From Lewinella sp039816955 (GTDB taxonomy: Bacteria; Bacteroidota; Bacteroidia; Chitinophagales; Saprospiraceae), in contig JBCBWU010000057.1 of NCBI GenBank assembly GCA_039816955.1, positions 1 through 36,558 of the forward strand: DNA of 36,558 nt, given 5' to 3'. The position numbers were made by a program, and so were the translations under genes. Within the stretch, counting starts at the first letter, position 1. The number at the start of each line of letters is the position of its first letter. Below the pieces are notes generated by a model that was not told the origin of the DNA, made no database searches, and was given only the letters and a program-made list of their open reading frames with translations. This document shows, piece after piece, positions 30,972 through 36,558 of this stretch.

Positions 30972-33209
30972 ATGAAAAATACCTTCGACAAATTTGTATC
31001 TTTTGTGCTAACTCACCGCTGGTGGATTGTGGTCTTGTTGGCGGCTATGACCTTAGCAGGAGCAGTCTCCGTGGCACTCAATCTGCGTATTAATAATGCG
31101 GTTTCCATCTGGTTTTTGGAGGACAATCCTGATTATCAGAAATACCTGAGTTTTCAGCAAGATCGAGGTAGCGATGAGATTATCATTGCCATGATTCCGG
31201 CTGAGGAAAGCTACGCTTTTGAAACGATTGGATTGCTACAGCGCTTGCACACAGTTGTAGATTCATTGCCAGATGTTACGGCTACTTTTAGCCTGGCTAA
31301 CGCGCGCTATCCGGTTTACTCTAACCGAAAACTCTACTACCGGCCCGTTTATCAGGAGGGGCGTAGTCCGGAGCAATTGGATCGCCTACTGAACGAGCTG
31401 CCAGCGGTTAAAAAGCAACTCGTTAACCTGGAACGCCAAGCGGTGTTCTTCTATGCCCAGTTGGATCCTACTGACCAAATCGAAAGCCGACGAAACGAGA
31501 TCGTTGAGTCGGTACGCGCCGTGTTTGATGAGGTGATTCCTCAAGCCATTGTTTCGGGGCAACCTATTCTCAATGAAGCCTTTAATGCCTCCATCTACGA
31601 GGAGAGTAACTTTTTTGCGGTAGCTACTATAGTAGTGATCCTAATTCTACTGCTGTTCCTTTTACCACATTGGCAGTACGTCCCCATTGCCCTCATCGCC
31701 ATAGCGGTTCCGGTGAGTGTATTGATGGGCAGTATGACTGCCATGGGATATTCGTTGAATCTCATTTCTATGTTGATTCCCACCATCCTTATGGTGTACA
31801 GCGTGAGTGATGCGGTCCATGTCATCAACATTTTTCACCGAGAGGCGAATGCTGCTCCAACGCTTGATCGCGCTGCTCAGATCAGTTTGGCGTTACAGAA
31901 AAGCTGGAAGCCTTGCTGGTACACTACGCTCACTACTATTGTTGGCTACCTGGCCTTGTATTTGTCACCCCTTCCAGCTTTTAAAGTCATGGGCATCTTT
32001 ACCTTCTGCGGTATGCTGCTGGCTTTTTCCCTGGTTTACGTTATCTGCACAATTGGTTTTAGTTTTTTGACCGATTTGAGGCAGCAGCACAGTCTGCCAA
32101 AAATTAATGTGGCCCAGTTGGTGGAACGGATTAACCACTGGACAACGCACCGCAGCCATACCATCTTATTGCTAGCTGCGGTAGCCTTTGGTTTGGGCCT
32201 TTTTAGCTTAAGCCGCCTGGAAGTGAATACCGATTCTTTGCATCTGCTAGGGGAGGGGAGTGCCAAGACCGACCTGTTTGCCATTGAGGATGCCCTGGGG
32301 GGGAATGCCCGTTTTCAAATCAACATCAGCCGTACAGATGGGGAGACCTTTCTCCAAGAAGCAGAACTGGATCGGCTCGCTGATTTTCAATCGCGAATAG
32401 ATAGTCTGGGACAACTGGCTACTCCGATATCTATCATTAACTTTCGCACCTTTCTGGAAAAGCGTACGACACAATTATCCGTATTCAGTCAGGTGCGGCT
32501 ACCAGAGGTCATCCAAAATCAACAGGAGCAGGCTAATTCTTTCTTTTCCCTTTTTGCTGATGATTTTAAGGAAGTAAATATCGCAGTCAACGTTAAGGAG
32601 TTAGAAACGAAGCAATTGGAATCACTGCTAGCGGAAATCGAAGCTGCTTTTCGTCAGTCTTTTCCCGAAGAAGTCTATCAATTGGATGTGCACGGTTTTT
32701 TGGCCTTGTTTGCCCAGCTCAATCAGTTTATATTACAAACCCAGTTTCGCTCTTTCGGCCTGGCCTTTCTAGTGGCCTTTGGCATCCTCGTTTATTTCAT
32801 TGGCGATTGGAAAATCAGCATTCTGGCTCTCCTACCTAACCTCTTGCCACTAACCCTTACTATCTTACTCATGGTGCTTTTAGGCATTGACCTGGAGGCG
32901 GCAAACGCTATGTTGGCTCCTATCATGTTGGGCGTAGCTATGGACGATACCATTCACTTAATGAATAAGTTTCAGGTGTATCGTAAAGCGGGAGATGATA
33001 CCGTCACGGCCATGGATAAGGCCCTGCAGTATACGGGAGGCGCATTACTTTCTACCACTATCGCCTTGGTGTGTGGTTTCCTGGTCGTTGGTTTTAGTGG
33101 CGTAGTCTCGGTGAGTACCTTCGGTTTGCTTTGTGCCTTTACCGTGTTGACGGCTTTGTTGTCGGACATAATTGTGTTGCCAGCACTAATGAAACGGTGG
33201 GTGAACTAA
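30972..33209 (+). CDS. RND/MMPL family exporter
   Basis: 745 residues with two repeats of the RND layout: a membrane segment at 15-35, a periplasmic domain, then a cluster of segments at about 215-365; and a second set at about 400-420 and 595-740. GVAMDDTIHLMNKF in the second half and YSVSDAVHVINIF in the first are the charged proton-relay-type motifs of MMPL/HpnN-like transporters. Such proteins move lipids and hydrophobic products across the inner membrane or to the outer membrane. As last gene of the cluster, 51 bases after the transferase, it is the natural exporter of the lipid product. Confidence 0.88.
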   Translation: MKNTFDKFVSFVLTHRWWIVVLLAAMTLAGAVSVALNLRINNAVSIWFLEDNPDYQKYLSFQQDRGSDEIIIAMIPAEESYAFETIGLLQRLHTVVDSLPDVTATFSLANARYPVYSNRKLYYRPVYQEGRSPEQLDRLLNELPAVKKQLVNLERQAVFFYAQLDPTDQIESRRNEIVESVRAVFDEVIPQAIVSGQPILNEAFNASIYEESNFFAVATIVVILILLLFLLPHWQYVPIALIAIAVPVSVLMGSMTAMGYSLNLISMLIPTILMVYSVSDAVHVINIFHREANAAPTLDRAAQISLALQKSWKPCWYTTLTTIVGYLALYLSPLPAFKVMGIFTFCGMLLAFSLVYVICTIGFSFLTDLRQQHSLPKINVAQLVERINHWTTHRSHTILLLAAVAFGLGLFSLSRLEVNTDSLHLLGEGSAKTDLFAIEDALGGNARFQINISRTDGETFLQEAELDRLADFQSRIDSLGQLATPISIINFRTFLEKRTTQLSVFSQVRLPEVIQNQQEQANSFFSLFADDFKEVNIAVNVKELETKQLESLLAEIEAAFRQSFPEEVYQLDVHGFLALFAQLNQFILQTQFRSFGLAFLVAFGILVYFIGDWKISILALLPNLLPLTLTILLMVLLGIDLEAANAMLAPIMLGVAMDDTIHLMNKFQVYRKAGDDTVTAMDKALQYTGGALLSTTIALVCGFLVVGFSGVVSVSTFGLLCAFTVLTALLSDIIVLPALMKRWVN

Positions 33210-33263
33210 ATTGAGCCTTAAGAGGACGCGGGTTGAGATTCTCCTTCCTCCTTTTTTAACCTA

Positions 33264-33275
33264 GTTCTCCGAGAA
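33264..33275. repeat. GTTCTCCGAGAA palindrome copy
   Basis: Twelve bases identical to 34218-34229. It lies in the short convergent gap after the exporter gene and before the stop of the minus-strand TPR-like gene. With T-rich sequence just upstream (33252-33257) it may help terminate transcription. Confidence 0.4.
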
Positions 33276-33280
33276 TTTCT

Positions 33281-33880
33281 TCACTTATGTACCACAGGAG
33301 TCACCGTCGCCAAGAAGAAGTCGAAGTCATCTGCAACAGCGTACTTCATCCTTAGAACATAGGTCAGATTGTCATCAGCCACTTCACAGTATTTTCCTTC
33401 TGTTCGACAGCGCAGGATCAAGGCTTTGGTCAAGCCCACCCGGGCATCCTTTCCGTATTCGTCAATTCTTAGCGCTTGAGCGAATTCTAGGTGGGCCTGT
33501 TCCGATTCACAATGGGCCAGATAGGCGTTTCCGGTGTCGACCATGATTTGGTAAGCGCGTTCTTTTTCCGCTTTGATTTGCTGCTGCTTGAGCTCAAAAC
33601 TAGTTGCGGCAAAAGGTGGGTCAGCGTAGTAGTTGGAAATGAGAACGTAACCAAGGGTGATGATCGCACCCAGTGCCACAAGCGCTCCAATGAACTGCAA
33701 CACCCACGGTAGCTTTCCAGAGCCCGCATAAGCGGATTGATAGGGGGCTTTGGGGGAAGTGGAAGAAGGGCTTCTCTTGGGAATCTTTTTCTGCAGTAGT
33801 TCTCTCGCTTTTGAAAAGGCCCTACGGTGTTTGAAGTCGGTGCCAGAATGCTCTGGTATCTTGGAATGACCGGGTAGCAT
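33281..33880 (-). CDS. Hypothetical membrane-anchored protein with TPR-like tail
   Basis: 199 residues from ATG 33880; the longer frame begins with TTG at 33916. A basic, Ser/Pro-rich cytosolic stretch (KKIPKRSPSS) is followed by one transmembrane segment (VLQFIGALVALGAIITLGYVLIS at about residues 62-84) and a helical domain with AYLAHCESEQAHLEFAQALRIDEYGKDARVGLTKAL, which resembles tetratricopeptide repeats. No known family can be named. The topology suggests a periplasmic protein-interaction domain. It is convergent with the exporter gene. Confidence 0.6.
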   Translation of the reverse strand: MLPGHSKIPEHSGTDFKHRRAFSKARELLQKKIPKRSPSSTSPKAPYQSAYAGSGKLPWVLQFIGALVALGAIITLGYVLISNYYADPPFAATSFELKQQQIKAEKERAYQIMVDTGNAYLAHCESEQAHLEFAQALRIDEYGKDARVGLTKALILRCRTEGKYCEVADDNLTYVLRMKYAVADDFDFFLATVTPVVHK

Positions 33881-33993
33881 CTTATAGGGTTTTGGGGTTA
33901 AATGGTTCAAATTCAATTAGATAATAGGCTTGTTTTAGGAGAAGTGAACTTGGAACTCGACTAAGTATTGACTAAATTCGATGAGTATGGTGG

Positions 33994-34200
33994 ATGACAG
34001 CACGTGGCAAAGACTACTACGCTATGAACGCGATTGACCTGGCAGCCCTAGTTAACGCGCTGCGTGTTTGTAGCCACCAAAAAGTAACCCTTATCACTAC
34101 GCGCGATAAGGGCTATTTGCCCGATGGCACCCGGCATCCACATAGCTGGGGCATCGTAGACGAAAAAGACTTGATTGACTGGTTTCTCAGTCTGGAGTAG
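33994..34200 (+). pseudogene. Short frame resembling the C-terminus of an alpha/beta-hydrolase
   Basis: 68 residues; a stop codon lies 3 codons upstream of the ATG. LVNALRVCSHQKVTLITTRDKGYLP and the ending HPHSWGIVDEKDLIDWFLS look like the last part of an esterase/peptidase-type hydrolase, where a His-x-x-W-like motif precedes a final helix. No nucleophile elbow is present, so the frame would be inactive; a gene remnant is the best reading, but a genuine small protein cannot be ruled out. Confidence 0.35.
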
Positions 34201-34229
34201 TTCTTGGAGAACTCAGAGTTCTCCGAGAA
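34201..34229. terminator. Long near-perfect palindrome between convergent frames
   Basis: TTCTTGGAGAACTC (34201-34214) pairs with GAGTTCTCCGAGAA (34216-34229) through 13 Watson-Crick pairs and one G-U pair. It lies between the stop of the short hydrolase-like frame and the stop of the minus-strand glycosidase, a place suited to a bidirectional terminator, although no T-run follows. Confidence 0.5.
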
Positions 34230-34240
34230 CTGGACGATCA

Positions 34241-35530
34241 CTATGTATCGTCAGAAACGAAGAAAGGAATGTTTGCCGTAGCGGAGTTGTTGTTACCATC
34301 AGATAAGTACAAGAACATCCTGTATGGGCCTTTCTTAACTGGTGCCCGGAATTCGATCTTGCCATTTTCCGAACGGATCAATTTGAATTCCATCGGCTCA
34401 GGTTTGGCCTCGGCGTCACCACCAGAACGGATATCCGTACTTTCCGGTAGGAGCTCTAAACGATAAGCCAAAGGATCATTGTCTGGATCGTAAGCATCAA
34501 CATCAATGGTGCAGACAGCCCCAGGCTTGGTGTAAACACTATTTGCGGGGACTTGACCATTTATTTTGTAGGAGCTGATGTGTGGAGCACGATTCTGTGG
34601 CCAGCTACCGGTCCAAACGTACTCGAGTACGTCCATTACTTCTGTTTCTGAACCATCCTCCAGGAATACGCCGTACCAGGTCCCAGTCGTCTCCTGCTTG
34701 TGTCCCCAGAGGAATACGTAGGAACCAACACACTGTTCCGGGTCGTTGGCAATTCCTTTTTCGTAGCGTTCCTGATAAGAAACTGCTTTTTCACTACTCG
34801 TTTGCTCTAGCGGAACATTCCAGGCAGTCTTTGGTACTTCCCAGTGTCCGTTAGGACCCCACTCGGTGATCATATAAGGACGATCCCAACCGTACTGCTT
34901 CAGTTCCTTACCTACACCTAGTAGACCAGCGTAAGTGTTGATGCCATAAATGTCAATACTTGGCGCCCGTTCCTTAACGAGTTGTACTTCTGCCACATCC
35001 AAACCTGCCGTTACGGTCATGGTTGGGTGATTGGGATCTTCCTCGTGAATCATTGCGGCAATGTCTTCGATAGCGTTCCACACTTTGAAGTTGGCGTAGA
35101 AGAGATCACACTCATTTCCCACCCCCCACATTAATAGGGCCGGGTGATCTTTTATCTCTTTTACCACGGCGCGGAATCCTTCCAACTGTGCTTTTACCGC
35201 CTTCGGGTCATCATAATCAAATCCCTGGCGTTCCTGGCCAACCCACAAACCCATCAATACGGTCATACCGCGTTTGTGAGCTTCATCCAAATAGAATTTA
35301 GCATTGTCAGGGCTCCAGGTACGAATGGAATTCGCGCCGTAGGCTGCTGCCTGATCCAGGAAATCGGTTCCACCTACCCCTTTTACGAAGTAGGGCTCGC
35401 CCCCGCGAAGGAGCGTCCATTTTCCGTCCTCCTGTACCATTTCTACTTTGATCGGTCCTTCCTCCTGCGCTAGCAGGATACTACCCCCGCACAGACCTAG
35501 CAGGGTGAGTAATAGACTTAGCGTACGCAT
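34241..35530 (-). CDS. Secreted TIM-barrel glycoside hydrolase (GH2 C-domain/GH5-like)
   Basis: 429 residues from ATG 35530, which opens a signal peptide ending near GSILLAQ; 15 extra codons upstream are not signal-like. The barrel runs from about residue 45 (YFVKGVGGTDFLDQAAAYGANSIRTW region) to 310. The acid/base Glu140 is in MWGVGNECD and the nucleophile Glu223 in MITEWGPNGHW, the pairing and spacing of clan GH-A retaining enzymes. A C-terminal beta-sandwich (VDAYDPDNDPLAYRLEL) follows. The substrate is probably a beta-glucan or similar polysaccharide, but specificity is not readable. It acts in the periplasm or outside the cell. Confidence 0.85.
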   Translation of the reverse strand: MRTLSLLLTLLGLCGGSILLAQEEGPIKVEMVQEDGKWTLLRGGEPYFVKGVGGTDFLDQAAAYGANSIRTWSPDNAKFYLDEAHKRGMTVLMGLWVGQERQGFDYDDPKAVKAQLEGFRAVVKEIKDHPALLMWGVGNECDLFYANFKVWNAIEDIAAMIHEEDPNHPTMTVTAGLDVAEVQLVKERAPSIDIYGINTYAGLLGVGKELKQYGWDRPYMITEWGPNGHWEVPKTAWNVPLEQTSSEKAVSYQERYEKGIANDPEQCVGSYVFLWGHKQETTGTWYGVFLEDGSETEVMDVLEYVWTGSWPQNRAPHISSYKINGQVPANSVYTKPGAVCTIDVDAYDPDNDPLAYRLELLPESTDIRSGGDAEAKPEPMEFKLIRSENGKIEFRAPVKKGPYRMFLYLSDGNNNSATANIPFFVSDDT

Positions 35531-35698
35531 GCTCTTATTGGTATTTATTTGCATTCTTAAATAAAGTGTTTGCAAAAATTAGGTAATACTGGCAAAAAGG
35601 CCAAGAAAATATGGATATGATGTACTAATGATGTAGCTAAAAATAGGCCGATGTAGGCTTGATGTAGCTTTTTATTCAAGAATCAATAGGTCGTTCAT

Positions 35699-35706
35699 TA
35701 CATTTG
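35699..35706 (+). promoter_or_regulatory. Possible -7 element TACATTTG
   Basis: TACATTTG matches TAnnTTTG and lies 107 bases upstream of the next gene. The upstream region is T-rich, but an exact TTTG box at the usual distance is lacking. Confidence 0.3.
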
Positions 35707-35813
35707 TATAACACCGTGTTTGCGTGGTGGTTTGTCCACTTGCGCAAAAAGTTTGTAATACTGAATCCGTACCTGATAAAACTATTATTCAATACGCTTA
35801 TAAGCAATTGCCT

Positions 35814-36558
35814 ATGGTACACCACTACGCAGGAGATCGACATCGCACAAGATGGTTTTCGATCCTACCTTCACTGCGCAGAGCAGGGCCACTACTGTTA
35901 CTTTTTGGCTTACTCTGGCAGACGGCCACCGCCCAATATCGGCCACCCGGCGACCTAACCGCAGCAACACAATGGGTAACCCCTTCGGCCTATGCGGTCG
36001 AAGATGATTCTACCGCTCGCTTGAATATGCTGATACCCCAAATGGGAGATCAACAACTCAAGAAGCGGCCACAAAAGTTGACGGTCTTTGGTTATTACCG
36101 TCTCTTCCTCTACGGTCGGGATATGACTGACCCTTATCCCAACTTAGCGCCTTTTGAGCGTACCTACGGGGTGGGAGACGGGTATCGGGAACCGATGCTT
36201 TCAATGAATGTCCTGGCCCGGCCTAACGGTCGTTCAAGCTTCGGCACAGAATTGTTCTTCTTTACTCCTTATTTAGGAACTGGGGCGGTAGACAATGTCT
36301 TCTCCGTCAACTTGGGCCTAAATTTCTACGGTAACTTCCGGACCGAATATGGTTCTTTCGGCGTTCGAGCTGGTGGTATTCACTGGTACAACCTCAGTCC
36401 CTTTACGGTAGGGGTATACCAGGTTTTGGACCGCTTCTCCATTTTCGATAGAACACCCTGGGAAGGCGTTACCCATACCGACAAATACGATGCCTATTAC
36501 AACACGGGCTCGGTTAATGTAGGTGACTTGCGCTGGAACTTCCAGGCCTTCCAAGGAT
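35814..36558 (+). CDS. Outer-membrane protein, 5' part (runs off the window)
   Basis: The frame from ATG 35814 is open to the last base (248 codons). A basic N-terminus and hydrophobic core (RRAGPLLLLFGLLWQTATAQ) form a signal peptide cleaved after about residue 42. The mature part is beta-strand rich, with alternating aromatic residues and turns (VFGYYRLFLYGRDMTDPYP, FGTELFFFTPYLGTG, FSVNLGLNFYGNFRTEYG), the look of an outer-membrane barrel. I do not recognise the family. Annotation of the full protein needs the sequence beyond the window. The gene is divergent from the glycosidase gene. Confidence 0.75.
   Translation, partial: MVHHYAGDRHRTRWFSILPSLRRAGPLLLLFGLLWQTATAQYRPPGDLTAATQWVTPSAYAVEDDSTARLNMLIPQMGDQQLKKRPQKLTVFGYYRLFLYGRDMTDPYPNLAPFERTYGVGDGYREPMLSMNVLARPNGRSSFGTELFFFTPYLGTGAVDNVFSVNLGLNFYGNFRTEYGSFGVRAGGIHWYNLSPFTVGVYQVLDRFSIFDRTPWEGVTHTDKYDAYYNTGSVNVGDLRWNFQAFQG

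Noticed and set aside
23183..33209. Flexirubin/aryl polyene or dialkylresorcinol (DarA/DarB) cluster
   Set aside because: There is no KS/chain-length-factor pair, no DarA/DarB homologue and no tyrosine ammonia-lyase; the aromatic ring would come from a type III PKS.
1..36558. tRNA, rRNA, CRISPR, prophage and intact insertion sequences
   Set aside because: No cloverleaf-like T-loop signatures, no evenly spaced repeat arrays beyond those listed and no transposase or phage proteins were seen.

Overview
The window reads as chromosomal DNA of a Bacteroidota bacterium, most likely a marine Saprospiria or Lewinella relative. This is inferred from gene families: a TonB-dependent receptor with a carboxypeptidase-like N-terminal domain paired with a DUF4249 lipoprotein, a DUF5916/CBM9-like outer-membrane protein, a long-form GAPDH, A-rich start contexts without strong Shine-Dalgarno sites, and a TAnnTTTG-type promoter element. 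No rRNA, tRNA, CRISPR array, intact transposase or phage module is visible.

Bases 1-10.7 kb hold housekeeping and surface genes: the tail of an FtsX/MacB-type permease, the DUF5916 protein, GAPDH with a structured leader and a clear terminator, a DUF4350-like secreted protein overlapping a truncated SRPBCC gene, two unknown proteins separated by a 24-nt direct repeat, a LOG-family hydrolase, a RidA-like lipoprotein and a PaaK-type CoA ligase. Bases 11-14.4 kb are the TonB receptor/DUF4249 pair. Bases 14.4-15.2 kb are decayed DNA with hairpin repeats and a pseudogene of a VPS10/BNR-like protein. An aldo/keto reductase and a Uma2-type nuclease follow on the minus strand.

Bases 17.0-20.3 kb look like one regulatory unit. 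An ECF-type sigma factor with a Cys-containing C-terminal extension is followed by an SRPBCC protein, a SnoaL-like protein and two secreted SRPBCC proteins. The same two-part promoter-like sequence (TTTTGTAACAC, 12 nt, CGCATC) lies upstream of the sigma gene and of the first SRPBCC gene, which suggests autoregulation and a local target operon. A 167-bp element with imperfect terminal inverted repeats lies just after the last gene. Bases 20.5-23.1 kb carry a putative esterase and a divergent HxlR regulator / DJ-1-PfpI protein / NADP-binding reductase stress-response locus.

The main discovery region is 23.18-33.21 kb: ten same-strand genes that look like a dedicated lipid-polyketide pathway. 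They encode an FAD-dependent oxidoreductase, a Tat-type lipoprotein with a Rieske-like fold that has lost both His ligands, a SAM methyltransferase, a type III polyketide synthase, an enoyl-ACP reductase-like SDR, a FabZ-like dehydratase, a ketosynthase, an acyl carrier protein, a phosphopantetheinyl transferase and an RND/MMPL exporter. The simplest model is that the ACP-based module makes or modifies a special acyl starter, the type III PKS extends and cyclises it to an alkylresorcinol or alkylpyrone, the methyltransferase and oxidoreductase tailor it, and the exporter moves it to the envelope. The product is not known to me. The window ends with a TPR-like membrane protein, a hydrolase-tail fragment, a secreted TIM-barrel glycosidase and the start of an outer-membrane protein running off the edge.
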